Origin: Candidatus Nitromaritima sp. SCGC AAA288-L16
Lineage (GTDB): Bacteria; Nitrospinota; Nitrospinia; Nitrospinales; VA-1
Length of the DNA stretch: 20,306 nucleotides
Assembly: GCA_000372225.1 (NCBI GenBank)
Contig: AQTY01000030.1
Span: 1-20,306 of the forward strand
Reading direction: 5' to 3'
A model generated the notes under the pieces. That model did no database searches and had not been told where the DNA came from. It saw only the letters and a list, made by a program, of their open reading frames with translations. Positions within the stretch are counted from its first letter, which is position 1. Each line of letters starts with the position of its first letter. Both the position numbers and the translations under genes were made by a program. Shown piece by piece: positions 1-8,583 of this stretch.

Positions 1-2
1 TG

Positions 3-701
3 GCGGGTGTTTTTGTTTTACCGGAATCCTTCTTTGCTTTACTGAAAAAAAATAAGCATTCCATGGAAAAAGCCTTGAAAATGATGGTCAAAGAGGGTGA
101 ATTGATGGCCTCCATGTGGGAAAGCGAGTGGCTCGATATTGTCTATCCTTGGGAAATTTTACAGGCAAATAAAATTATTCTCGATTCATGGAACGAGTCT
201 TCTATAGCCAAATCAGCTGTTATGGAGTCCAATGTAACAATACAGGGTGTGGTCAATATTGAAGAAAATGTTGTTATTAAAGCTGGGGCTGTATTGGAAG
301 GTCCGTGTTCAATAGGCAAAGGAAGTTACATTGGAAATAATTCCTTGATTCGAAGTTATACCTCGATTGGTAGTAACTGTTCCGTTGGCTATGGCGTGGA
401 GCTTAAAAACTGCGTGGTACTCGATAAATCAGGAATTGGAAGATTGTCATTTGTAGGTGATAGTGTCATTGGTGAAAAGGTCGATATAGGTGCTGGTTGT
501 ATGACTGTAAATAGAAATACAAATTGGGAAAAAATACAGGTGAAAAATGGGAAAACTAACTTATCCACGAATATGAAAAAATTAGGGGCGTTTGTTGGTG
601 ATGGTGTGGTTATAGGTGCCGGGAATACTATCCAACCCGGAACCGTAGTTTTGCCTGGGAAAAATATTCCTGCTTGTTATACAATTACAAATAAAACTTA
701 A
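3..701 (+). CDS. Bifunctional sugar-1-phosphate nucleotidylyltransferase/acetyltransferase, archaeal GlmU-like (5' truncated)
   Basis: The reading frame is open to the left window edge (first full codon at 3), so this is the C-terminal part of a longer protein, about 232 residues. A first ATG lies at 63, but the residues before it (AGVFVLPESFFALL) match the end of a nucleotidyltransferase domain. WLDIVYPWEILQAN is the typical closing motif of that domain. From about 45 residues after it, hexapeptide repeats such as IGKGSYIGNNSLI and VGDGVVIGAGNTI form a left-handed beta-helix. The segment IGAGCMTVN, then a short insert, then KLGAFVGDGV resembles archaeal bifunctional GlcNAc-1-P uridylyltransferase/GlcN-1-P acetyltransferases more than E. 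coli GlmU. The expected role is UDP-GlcNAc or another NDP-sugar in the cytoplasm. glmS starts 13 bp downstream on the same strand, which supports amino-sugar metabolism. The exact sugar substrate cannot be read from the sequence. Confidence 0.8.
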   Translation, partial: AGVFVLPESFFALLKKNKHSMEKALKMMVKEGELMASMWESEWLDIVYPWEILQANKIILDSWNESSIAKSAVMESNVTIQGVVNIEENVVIKAGAVLEGPCSIGKGSYIGNNSLIRSYTSIGSNCSVGYGVELKNCVVLDKSGIGRLSFVGDSVIGEKVDIGAGCMTVNRNTNWEKIQVKNGKTNLSTNMKKLGAFVGDGVVIGAGNTIQPGTVVLPGKNIPACYTITNKT

Positions 702-714
702 CTAAATATTTGAT

Positions 715-2535
715 ATGTGTGGAATCAATGGAGTTGTAGGGCTGAATAATATTTCAGAAGTTTTGTTTCAGGGGATTCGAAACTTAGAGTATCGAGGGTA
801 TGATTCCTGTGGCGTTGCCTTGATGAATCAAAGGGACCTTATGGTACGGAAGAATACTGGGGGAGTAGAAGAGTTTTTTCGTAAAGGGAACATTCTTTCC
901 GCAAAAGGAAAAACAGGGATTGCTCATACCCGTTGGGCTACGCATGGCACGGTAACACAAGATAATACTCATCCATTTACATCTTGCGACGAAACATTTG
1001 CTTTAGTTCATAATGGGATTATCTCAAATTATCGTTTTCTTAGAGACGGCTTGATAGGCGAAGGACATATATTTCGTTCTGAAACAGATACGGAAGTGAT
1101 TCCCCATTTATTGGAAAAATATTATAAAAAACACAAGAGTGTTGAGAAAGCATTAGTTAAGACATTAAATATTCTAGAGGGAACTTTTGCCATAGCTATG
1201 ATTTCTACCTACCAGCCAGATCAAATTTTTTGCGCTAGAAGGGAATCACCGCTGATGCTTGGGATTGGCGATGAATTAAAATTTGTTGGGTCAGATTTTA
1301 ACGCGTTCATCGATTATACGAAAAACGCTGTCATTATAGAAGATGATGAATATGCCATTTTATCGAGAGATTCCTATGTCGTGAAAAATTTTTTAACTCA
1401 AGAGGAAATCGTTAAACCTATTACAAAAATAGAGTGGGATAGCGAAACTGCAAAAAAAGGTGGCTATCCGCATTATATGCTCAAAGAAATTTATGAACAA
1501 CCACAGACTATTAATACTGCTTTGGAACTTAACTCCAATTTAATGGATGAAGTGGTTGACATGATTGATAAAAGCGACAATACATATTTTGTTGGAGTGG
1601 GAACTACATTTTATGTGGCAAAATTTTCAGAGTATTTGTTTTCCTCCCTTACGGATCGGTTTATCCCTGCAATCAGTTCAGATGAATTTGTCTCGCTCGC
1701 TAAAGTTGATAGCAAAAGTCTCGTGCTGACTCTTTCCCAGTCAGGTGAAACTTTTGATACTATCCGTGCTCTAAAGTTTGCAAAGTCTAAAGGGGCTAAG
1801 ACTGCAGCGATTATTAATGTTATGGGGTCTTCTATTTCTCGATTGGTTGACAAGGTTATTCTTCAAGGCTCCGGTCCCGAAATTTGTGTTATCAGTACCA
1901 AGGCGGCATTTGCGCAGATGATCACCTTAACTATTTTAGCTTTAAAATTAAGCCTAAAGAAAAAGAAAATAAAGCGAAGAGAATACGATGCGTCTATAAC
2001 TGCTCTTCGTGAATTGCCTGAAGTTATCCAGAATGTATTAAATGAACGGTCAGGCTTTATACATCGTATAGCGAACAATTACTCTAAGGTGAAAAACTGG
2101 CTTTATCTTGGCCGAGGAATATATTACCCAATTGCGCTGGAGTCGGCTCTTAAGATGAAAGAGGTCGCTTATGTACATGCAGAGGGAATGCCTGGCGGAT
2201 TTTTAAAACACGGGACTTTGGCAATGATTGATCAGGATGTAAATTCCATTGTATTCATTCCTCCACGCTCTGACAAAGAACTATATGACTCAACAATTCA
2301 CAGTATTGAAGAAATTCGTGCTAGATCCGGGTTTGTTCTGGGTGTCCACTTTGATGAGGGTAGTAAGAACAAGGATTTGTTTAGTGAAGAAATTATCCTC
2401 CCCAATGTAAAACCTATTGTTGCACCTTTCGTCCAGCTTGTGATTGGTCAATTGTTAGCTTATTTTACGGCTATTTCTCTCAAGCGTAATATCGACAAAC
2501 CAAGATCGTTGGCCAAGTCTGTAACTGTCGGTTAA
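715..2535 (+). CDS. glmS: Glutamine--fructose-6-phosphate aminotransferase (isomerizing)
   Basis: Makes glucosamine-6-phosphate from fructose-6-phosphate and glutamine, the first committed step to UDP-GlcNAc for peptidoglycan and LPS. Length is 606 residues (E. coli 609). The N-terminal class II glutaminase domain starts MCGINGVVG, so Cys2 becomes the nucleophile after Met removal. It has EYRGYDS, HTRWATHG and HNGIISNY. Two SIS domains follow: LSQSGET in the first, then STKAAFAQ; the second has LKMKEVAYVHAEGM and LKHGTLAMID with the catalytic Glu and His. The C-terminus LAKSVTVG keeps the family's catalytic Lys. Small departures from E. coli-type sequences are VGTTFY where CGTSY is usual and EGMPGGFLKHG where EAYPAGELKHG is usual. 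These point to a divergent but complete enzyme. No Shine-Dalgarno is visible before the ATG, so translation may depend on the gene 13 bp upstream. Confidence 0.95.
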   Translation: MCGINGVVGLNNISEVLFQGIRNLEYRGYDSCGVALMNQRDLMVRKNTGGVEEFFRKGNILSAKGKTGIAHTRWATHGTVTQDNTHPFTSCDETFALVHNGIISNYRFLRDGLIGEGHIFRSETDTEVIPHLLEKYYKKHKSVEKALVKTLNILEGTFAIAMISTYQPDQIFCARRESPLMLGIGDELKFVGSDFNAFIDYTKNAVIIEDDEYAILSRDSYVVKNFLTQEEIVKPITKIEWDSETAKKGGYPHYMLKEIYEQPQTINTALELNSNLMDEVVDMIDKSDNTYFVGVGTTFYVAKFSEYLFSSLTDRFIPAISSDEFVSLAKVDSKSLVLTLSQSGETFDTIRALKFAKSKGAKTAAIINVMGSSISRLVDKVILQGSGPEICVISTKAAFAQMITLTILALKLSLKKKKIKRREYDASITALRELPEVIQNVLNERSGFIHRIANNYSKVKNWLYLGRGIYYPIALESALKMKEVAYVHAEGMPGGFLKHGTLAMIDQDVNSIVFIPPRSDKELYDSTIHSIEEIRARSGFVLGVHFDEGSKNKDLFSEEIILPNVKPIVAPFVQLVIGQLLAYFTAISLKRNIDKPRSLAKSVTVG

Positions 2536-2660
2536 TTCATCTCATATACTTATTCATTCACTCCAGTTCTAATTTTTTGTTCAATTAAATTGTTGCCATC
2601 TCTTTCATTGGTCTGCTAGAGTGCTGACTCTTATTTTCTCCTTCGCCATTTTATAATTTC

Positions 2661-4022
2661 ATGAAAACTGCAACTAGCACCGCTTTAACAGTGGCTGGAT
2701 TTGATCCAAGTGGAGGTGCGGGACTCCAAGCAGATTTGAAAACATTCTCAGCGTTTGGAGTCAGTGGAAAATCGGTTGCGACTTCCATAACCATACAAAA
2801 TACAGTAGGTGTTGAGGCTGTTCATGATATTTCACCAGAAGTAGTTGAGCAACAACTAAGAGCCATTTTAAAGGATGGAAAGCCCGGTGCTGTTAAAACA
2901 GGGATGTTAGGAAACGAATTAATAGTCGAAACAGTGGTTCGTATATTGCGCCGTTACCGAGTTAAAAAAATTGTTGTCGATCCTGTCATATATTCTTCGT
3001 CAGGGAAATCATTGTTATCAGAGCCGGGAATTCAAGTGATGAAGAAGGAACTTTTGCCTGTTACTTTCTTGTTAACACCTAATTTAAATGAAACTGAGAT
3101 TTTGTCAGGAGTGAAGATTAGACAACCGTCTGACAGAATTCGGGCAGCCAGGGTTTTGATAAAAATGGGTGTTAAAAATATCCTTATTAAGGGTGGGCAT
3201 TTAAAAGGTGAGCCCCAGGATTTTTTCTTTGATGGAAAGCTCTCTCTTTGTCTGAATGCAGATCGTGTGACTGGCGTCAATGTTCATGGGACAGGTTGCA
3301 CTTTAGCATCGGCCATCACGGCAGGTTTGGCAAAGGGTAAGGGTATCGTTGCAGCAGTGAAAGAAGCAAAAGAATTTATCGGTCTTGCAATTATGGGGGC
3401 TATTAAATCCGGGAAAGGTGCACCGCAAGTCGAACCTCTGGCCAGCCTCTATCAGGATTCCGAGCGCTATGATATGTCTCAACGTGTTTTTCGAGCTGTT
3501 GAAGTATTGAAGGATCACTGTATTGGTGGATTGATTCCAGAGGTTCAATCCAACATTGGTTTTGGGCTAGAGAATGCACGTACAGTAGATGATGTCATTG
3601 GGTTTCCTGCTCGCATTGTTAAGTGCGGAAAGAATATTGTAATACCCTCGCCGCCAATTTTTGGAGGCTCTCGTCACGTTGCTGATATTGTTTTGACTGT
3701 TATGCAATTTGACCCTTCTAAACGAGCAGTAATGAATATAAAATATAATTCTGATTTAATTAAGGTGTGTAAGAGTTTAAAGTTCACTCTGGCTTCCTTT
3801 GATCGTGCTATGGAGCCAAAAAAAATCAGAACACTTGAAGGGTCATCTTTGGAATGGGGTACGGCTTCTTCCATTCGGAAATGCAGTTTTGTTCCAGATA
3901 TTATTTTTGACAAAGGTGATATGCGAAAAGAAGAGATGATTCGAGTGATTGCGGAAGATATAGAAAGCCTCGTGGATAAAATATTAAAAATCCATCGACG
4001 TTACTCGAAAATCTTGGCATGA
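2661..4022 (+). CDS. thiDN: ThiD-ThiN fusion: HMP/HMP-P kinase plus ThiN-type thiamine-phosphate synthase
   Basis: A 453-residue two-domain thiamine enzyme. Residues 1 to about 262 are ThiD, a ribokinase-like kinase that phosphorylates hydroxymethylpyrimidine to its diphosphate. Evidence is AGFDPSGGAGLQADLKT near the N-terminus, TPNLNE at 139-144 and HGTGCTLAS with Cys213. Residues about 270-450 match the ThiN (ThiP_synth) domain, which joins HMP-PP with thiazole phosphate and replaces ThiE. GFPARIV (Arg318) and GGSRHVAD (His339) lie 21 residues apart. As I recall, the archaeal ThiDN pair shown to be essential, Arg320 and His341, has the same spacing. Such fusions are common in archaea and less usual in bacteria. 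ThiN can also serve as a ligand-binding domain in regulators, but here it follows a kinase rather than a DNA-binding domain. No ribosome binding site is visible. The gene ends 3 bp from the convergent ppiD-like gene. Confidence 0.9.
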   Translation: MKTATSTALTVAGFDPSGGAGLQADLKTFSAFGVSGKSVATSITIQNTVGVEAVHDISPEVVEQQLRAILKDGKPGAVKTGMLGNELIVETVVRILRRYRVKKIVVDPVIYSSSGKSLLSEPGIQVMKKELLPVTFLLTPNLNETEILSGVKIRQPSDRIRAARVLIKMGVKNILIKGGHLKGEPQDFFFDGKLSLCLNADRVTGVNVHGTGCTLASAITAGLAKGKGIVAAVKEAKEFIGLAIMGAIKSGKGAPQVEPLASLYQDSERYDMSQRVFRAVEVLKDHCIGGLIPEVQSNIGFGLENARTVDDVIGFPARIVKCGKNIVIPSPPIFGGSRHVADIVLTVMQFDPSKRAVMNIKYNSDLIKVCKSLKFTLASFDRAMEPKKIRTLEGSSLEWGTASSIRKCSFVPDIIFDKGDMRKEEMIRVIAEDIESLVDKILKIHRRYSKILA

Positions 4023-4025
4023 AAA

Positions 4026-5948
4026 TTAAAGTTGTGATTTGTCTATCAGGATTTCAGATCTTTCTTTGAGGTTTCCCATCCACTCCTGAAAAGCAGAGTT
4101 TCCTTTTTCTAGTTTGAGTTTTGTTTTTAATTCTTTTAAAGCTTCTATCTCGGGGGCATTCGCTTTCTGTCGATCCTGAAGTCGAATCAGGTAATAGTTT
4201 TCTCTTACAAGAGTCCACCCAGATTTTCTGTTATCCAACTCAAACGCTTTGGTTTTTACCTTTTCAAGGTTACCAATTCCCGGAATAGAATCGGACCGGT
4301 TAAAGAATGGAGTGTGCTTCAGACCTAGTCCAAGTTTCTTGGCAGCGGATTCAAGGTCGATTGTCCCATTGGTAATATTTTTAGCAAGTGACTCGGATTT
4401 TGTTGTTGAAAAGGTGTGATCTTTTTCTTCTTGAGATTTTGATCGGGCTAATTGTTCAACATCATTAAGTTCTGGGATATATGGTTTTTCTCGGTTCACT
4501 ACCTTCATTACAAAAGCGGATTCCAATGTGACTACCGGTTCCCCGACTTTGTTGTCTTCCAGTAAGAATGCCTGGTTGAAGAACTCGGGATTACTTCCAA
4601 TATTTGGATCAACATGATCCTCTTTAGAGATAAATGGGGTGGTTTGTGTGGATAGGTTATTCTCTTGGGCGGCACGCATCAAGTCTTGGTCATCCTTGGC
4701 AGAGCGATAAACGTGTTTAACGACGCGTCTCATTTTCTGGCGAGTTTTGTTTTCTTTAAGTTTTTTTATTATTTCTTCCTTTACTTCTTCTAACGGTTTG
4801 ATTCTTTCCGGGGTCACTTTATTAAGTTGAATAATGTGGAAGCCGAAAGACGTTTTTATAGGTTTGCTGGTTTCCTTTGGGTTAAGCTTTTTTAATGCAT
4901 TTTCAAACTCGGTAACCATCATTCCTTCTGGAAACTCACCAAGGCTTCCTCCATTGTCCCTAGAATTAGGGTCATCGGAATATTTTTTTGCCAATTCACT
5001 AAAACTCGCTCCATTTAGAATTTTTTTCAAAATGCCATCTGCTTTATCTTTTGCCAGCTCTTCTGCTTTTTTTGTAGATTCTTCTGAGTTGTTGACACCC
5101 GTTTCAGGTCGAATGAGGATATGAGCAGCATTATACATTTTTCGGACCCTGAAGTCCGCTATTTTAGTATTATAATAATCTTCTATATCTTCACTCTGGA
5201 TGTCTATCAGGCTCTCATAATCCTTTGGGGTAGTTTTTATATATTGGACCTTAATTTTTTCCGGGATTTCAAAACGCCCTTTATTTTTTTCGTAGAAAGA
5301 TTTTATTTCTTTCCGGCTAACTTTTTCTTCTGATTTGAAGTGATTACTTGGAATTATTATGTAGTCTAATTTAACTTTTTCATTCGCAAGCATGTATACT
5401 TTATTTAGTTCGTTAGATGAAACCTTGACATTGGTTTTGATTAGATTTCTGATTTTTTCAAGGAGAAGTGCTTCACGTTGACTCTCTTCAAACTCGAGAG
5501 GAGTCAAGCGTTTGAATTTAAGGTAATTTTGGTAGGCAGTATTGTTAAAGACTTTATTTTTTTGAAAAGCAGCAAGGCTATTTATTTGATTAACAACTTC
5601 TGTGTCACTGATTTGAATGTCTAGCTCATTAGCCTTAAGCAGAAGAATTTTTTTTTGAATTAAAGCGTCTAAGGCCTGTGTTTTTAAGTCCAGTTTTTGG
5701 ATGAGCTCTTCTGAAAACTGACCCTGAAACTGTTTCCTGTAAAAATTTATGAGATTATTGAATGTGCGTTCATATTCAGCTTGACTAATTTTAGACCCGT
5801 CGACAGTTGCCACTACTCCCCCTGAGGAGCCAGATGAACCACCCATTCCCCATGAATAGAAAATTGTTCCTATAAAGGCGAAAGCAATAGACCATATAAT
5901 GGTCTTAATAAGCCATGAGTCGGCGTGTTCTCTAATCACATTAAGCAT
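4026..5948 (-). CDS. ppiD: PpiD/SurA-like periplasmic peptidyl-prolyl isomerase, membrane anchored
   Basis: About 640 residues, close to E. coli PpiD (623). A short cytosolic start is followed by one membrane segment (about residues 13-33, LIKTIIWSIAFAFIGTIFYSWG), then a Gly/Ser linker and a SurA_N-like chaperone region up to about residue 190. A parvulin domain lies at about 265-370, with AAHILIRPETG, GGSLGEFPEG and FGFHIIQL. A long helical C-terminal region resembles the second, inactive half of PpiD. It should sit in the inner membrane with its bulk in the periplasm, helping secreted and outer-membrane proteins to fold. I chose the ATG at 5948 because GGAG lies 8 nt upstream; an in-frame TTG one codon earlier (5951) has only 5 nt spacing. 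It is divergent from mreB and convergent with thiDN. Confidence 0.87.
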   Translation of the reverse strand: MLNVIREHADSWLIKTIIWSIAFAFIGTIFYSWGMGGSSGSSGGVVATVDGSKISQAEYERTFNNLINFYRKQFQGQFSEELIQKLDLKTQALDALIQKKILLLKANELDIQISDTEVVNQINSLAAFQKNKVFNNTAYQNYLKFKRLTPLEFEESQREALLLEKIRNLIKTNVKVSSNELNKVYMLANEKVKLDYIIIPSNHFKSEEKVSRKEIKSFYEKNKGRFEIPEKIKVQYIKTTPKDYESLIDIQSEDIEDYYNTKIADFRVRKMYNAAHILIRPETGVNNSEESTKKAEELAKDKADGILKKILNGASFSELAKKYSDDPNSRDNGGSLGEFPEGMMVTEFENALKKLNPKETSKPIKTSFGFHIIQLNKVTPERIKPLEEVKEEIIKKLKENKTRQKMRRVVKHVYRSAKDDQDLMRAAQENNLSTQTTPFISKEDHVDPNIGSNPEFFNQAFLLEDNKVGEPVVTLESAFVMKVVNREKPYIPELNDVEQLARSKSQEEKDHTFSTTKSESLAKNITNGTIDLESAAKKLGLGLKHTPFFNRSDSIPGIGNLEKVKTKAFELDNRKSGWTLVRENYYLIRLQDRQKANAPEIEALKELKTKLKLEKGNSAFQEWMGNLKERSEILIDKSQL

Positions 5949-6001
5949 CAAGCATTCTCCGGAAAAAATCTGATTTAATCTTAGGAGTTGAGCAAGGTCA
6001 T

Positions 6002-6028
6002 ATTATAGAACCTTCCCTTTATTCGCAA
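6002..6028 (-). promoter_or_regulatory. Candidate sigma70-type promoter for the ppiD-like gene
   Basis: On the minus strand a perfect TATAAT (plus-strand 6002-6007) is preceded by TTGCGA (6023-6028) with a 15-bp spacer. The spacer is shorter than the ideal 17, so the -35 call is weak. The -10 lies about 54 nt upstream of the chosen ATG, a reasonable leader length. Confidence 0.4.
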
Positions 6029-6042
6029 CCGTTTTGATTGTT

Positions 6043-6067
6043 AAGGTTATTGTTCCAAGATAACCTT
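6043..6067. repeat. Perfect 8-bp inverted repeat between ppiD and mreB
   Basis: AAGGTTAT (6043-6050) and ATAACCTT (6060-6067) are exact reverse complements separated by 9 bases. The outer TTAA bases pair too if one T is bulged. No T-run follows on either strand and the flanking genes diverge, so a terminator is unlikely. It lies between the two candidate promoters and could be an operator or just a chance hairpin. Confidence 0.35.
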
Positions 6068-6132
6068 TAAAGTTGATTTGGCGGTTTGATGAAGAGCCTA
6101 GTAGTCAATGCAAATCATTATTTTTATTTGCC

Positions 6133-6161
6133 TTGCTTTTCTTAATACCCCTTGTTATATA
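6133..6161 (+). promoter_or_regulatory. Candidate sigma70-type promoter for the mre operon
   Basis: TTGCTT (6133-6138) and TATATA (6156-6161) are separated by exactly 17 bp, a near-consensus arrangement. It would give a leader of about 55 nt ahead of the mreB TTG start. Confidence 0.45.
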
Positions 6162-6223
6162 AAATACTTAGGATTCAGGGATTGTGCTTTGATTAGGGAT
6201 CTAAATTAACTAAGGAGGACGGT

Positions 6224-7237
6224 TTGTTCTGGCAATTATTTTCGAATGACTTGGCTATTGACTTAGGGACGGCCAATACGCTGATATATGCTGTAGATAG
6301 AGGGATAGTTTTGCGTGAGCCTTCAGTGGTCGCATTGAATACCCAAACCAACGAAGTTCAGGCAGTTGGATCCGATGCAAAAGAGATGCTTGGTCGTTCT
6401 CCTGGTAATATTGAAGCGATTCGTCCCATGAAAGATGGTGTTATCGCTCACTTTGAAGTGACGGAAAAGATGATCCGTCATTTTATTAAAAAAGTACATA
6501 ATAATCGTACTACCCTTGTTCGTCCAAGGGTGGTCATCGCTGTCCCGTCTGGGATTACTCAAGTGGAAAGCAGAGCTGTGCGTGATTCTGTTTTATCTGC
6601 TGGAGCTCGAGAGGTGTTTCTGATAGAGGAACCTATGGCTGCGGCTATTGGTGTTGACCTTCCGGTTCAAGATCCTTCGGGAAACTTGATTGTTGATATT
6701 GGGGGAGGAACCACGGAAGTGGCAGTTATTTCAATGTCGGGCGTTGTATTTAGTAAGTCGGTTCGTGTTGCAGGTGACGAAATGAACGAGGCTATTATAA
6801 ACTACATAAAGAAAAAGTATAATCTTTTGATAGGCGAGCGTACTTCCGAAGAAGTGAAAATTGAAATTGGTTCAGCTTATCCAATGGGAAAAGCCATGAC
6901 CATGGAAGTGAAAGGACGTGATCTTGTTGCAGGGATTCCCAAAACACTGTTAATCTCTGATGAAGAAATTCGGGAAGCTCTAGCCGAAACATTTAGTACT
7001 ATTGTTGAAGCTGTGAAGATTGCTTTGGAGCGCACCCCTCCCGAATTAGCTGCAGATATTGTTGACAAGGGGATCGTGGTCGCAGGAGGTGGGTCTCTTG
7101 TCCATGGTTTGGATGCACTTCTGCGAGAAGCGACAGGCTTGCCAATCAGTTTAGCTAATGATGCTTTGTCAGCAGTTGCTTTAGGCTCTGGTAAAGTTCT
7201 GAGTGACCCAATTCTTTTAAAGAAAGTTTCTATTTAA
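6224..7237 (+). CDS. mreB: Rod shape-determining protein MreB
   Basis: Bacterial actin that forms membrane-associated filaments and guides elongation-mode peptidoglycan synthesis. Length is 337 residues, normal for the family. Actin-fold nucleotide motifs are visible: phosphate-1 loop DLGTANTLIY (residues 13-22), the catalytic-Glu region LIEEPMAAAIG (about 133-143), phosphate-2 loop VDIGGGTTEVAVIS (157-170) and the adenosine motif VVAGGGSLVHG. The start is a TTG with a strong AGGAGG (6213-6218) 5 nt upstream. The first residues FWQLFSNDLAIDLG align with the usual MreB N-terminus, and no in-frame ATG fits. It heads the mreB-mreC-mreD-mrdA operon; mreC begins 3 bp after its stop. Confidence 0.97.
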   Translation: MFWQLFSNDLAIDLGTANTLIYAVDRGIVLREPSVVALNTQTNEVQAVGSDAKEMLGRSPGNIEAIRPMKDGVIAHFEVTEKMIRHFIKKVHNNRTTLVRPRVVIAVPSGITQVESRAVRDSVLSAGAREVFLIEEPMAAAIGVDLPVQDPSGNLIVDIGGGTTEVAVISMSGVVFSKSVRVAGDEMNEAIINYIKKKYNLLIGERTSEEVKIEIGSAYPMGKAMTMEVKGRDLVAGIPKTLLISDEEIREALAETFSTIVEAVKIALERTPPELAADIVDKGIVVAGGGSLVHGLDALLREATGLPISLANDALSAVALGSGKVLSDPILLKKVSI

Positions 7238-7240
7238 ATT

Positions 7241-8071
7241 GTGCCTTACCGGCGATCCCAGAGTAAACACTTCATCAGGTTTTTTGCCGGCATCCTGATG
7301 CTTTCTTTGGTCCTTATGACCGTCAACGCTCGGTATGCTAAGGCCAACTTGTTTTTTGAGTCAATAGTCGTTTGGTTCATCTCTCCTTCTCAAAATTTTT
7401 TCACAACTGTAACTAATTCTATAACCGATGTGTTGGGCCACTATTTTTTTTTGGTTCGAACATCACATGAGAATGACCGGCTTCATCTCGAATTGGATCA
7501 CCTGTCAAAGAAAAACAGTGAATTGCTTGAAAGAAATAAGTTTTTAGAAAGATCGGCAAATCTGACTGAGTTTGCAGGTGAAGACGAAAGACCCTTTGTT
7601 ATTGCTAAAGTTATAGGTTACGACGCAACGCAATGGTCCAAGGTGATTTTTATAAATAGAGGAACAGATCATAAAGTAGAAAAAAATCTGTCTGTAGTGA
7701 CTGATGCAGGGGTCGTTGGGCACGTTATTCATGCGTCTCTTAAATCATCTAAAGTGTTACTAATTACTGACAGTCGTAGCGCGGTTGATTCGTTATTTCA
7801 AGAAACACGTAAATCCGGGATAACTGTAGGAACAGGTGAAGATATATGCGAAATGAAATTTGTTCCCATTTCGGCGAAGGTTAGTGTCGGAGATAAGGTG
7901 ATCTCTTCAGGGTTAGGTGGTGTGTTTCCAAAAGGGCTGATGGTCGGGACGGTTGTGGATATTGTCAAACAAGATCATGAGTTGTTTCAAGATATCAGAG
8001 TCGCCACTAGCGTAGATTTTTCCAACGTGGAAGAGGTCGTTGTTCTTCTTTCTGGTAAGGAGGAGGGGTGA
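7241..8071 (+). CDS. mreC: Rod shape-determining protein MreC
   Basis: A bitopic inner-membrane protein with a periplasmic beta domain that links MreB and MreD to PBP2 and activates it. Length is 276 residues. A basic N-terminus (PYRRSQSKHF) is followed by one membrane helix (about 13-31). A coiled-coil stretch around residues 78-105 (HENDRLHLELDHLSKKNSELL) comes next, then the double beta-barrel domain with VIGYDATQWSKVIFINRG, VVGHVIHASLKSSKVLLITD and ISSGLGGVFPKGLMVG. The start is a GTG at 7241, directly after mreB. No clear Shine-Dalgarno is present, so it is probably translated by coupling to mreB. Its TGA overlaps the mreD start. Confidence 0.95.
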   Translation: MPYRRSQSKHFIRFFAGILMLSLVLMTVNARYAKANLFFESIVVWFISPSQNFFTTVTNSITDVLGHYFFLVRTSHENDRLHLELDHLSKKNSELLERNKFLERSANLTEFAGEDERPFVIAKVIGYDATQWSKVIFINRGTDHKVEKNLSVVTDAGVVGHVIHASLKSSKVLLITDSRSAVDSLFQETRKSGITVGTGEDICEMKFVPISAKVSVGDKVISSGLGGVFPKGLMVGTVVDIVKQDHELFQDIRVATSVDFSNVEEVVVLLSGKEEG

Positions 8072-8583
8072 TCCATCTAGTTCTTGTAATTGCCTTGGTT
8101 TTTTTGCTTTCCATACAAACAACATTTCTTCGAGTGATTTTCCCGGGGAATGTGGTCCCTGATCTGATTCTAATAGTTGCGGTTTATTCAGGTATTCATT
8201 TAAAAAAAAATAGGGGTATCTGGTTGGCTGCTTTAATTGGTTTTTTGCAGGATTGCCTTTCTGGGGGTTTGCTGGGAGTCAATTTTTTATCCAAAGGGCT
8301 AGTCGGGTTATTTTTTTGTTCCATCAAAGATAAGATAATTGTGCAAGGTATTATTCCGATTGGTTTTTTTATGTTTGCTACTTCTTTGGTGGACGGTATG
8401 ATTTATTTTGTATCTATGACTAGCTTGATGGGAGGTCATTTCAAAAGCAATTTTTTATTTTCATCTATAATTCTTTTTGGAGTTTGTAATGCTGTGATAG
8501 CGCCTTTTTTGTTTTATATCTTAGATAAGATAAGGCAATTGTTGCGTCGTAAATTCCCATCTCAGGTTTTTGAATCGATATGA
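8068..8583 (+). CDS. mreD: Rod shape-determining protein MreD
   Basis: A small polytopic inner-membrane protein of the elongasome. It has 171 residues and is strongly hydrophobic, with about five membrane segments. PDLILIVAVYSGIHLKKNRG and GFLQDCLSGGLLGVN are typical MreD motifs. The start is a GTG that overlaps the mreC stop (GTGA), preceded by a purine-rich AAGGAGGAGG site inside the mreC end. The stop overlaps the mrdA start as ATGA. Both overlaps point to translational coupling. Confidence 0.9.
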   Translation: MIHLVLVIALVFLLSIQTTFLRVIFPGNVVPDLILIVAVYSGIHLKKNRGIWLAALIGFLQDCLSGGLLGVNFLSKGLVGLFFCSIKDKIIVQGIIPIGFFMFATSLVDGMIYFVSMTSLMGGHFKSNFLFSSIILFGVCNAVIAPFLFYILDKIRQLLRRKFPSQVFESI

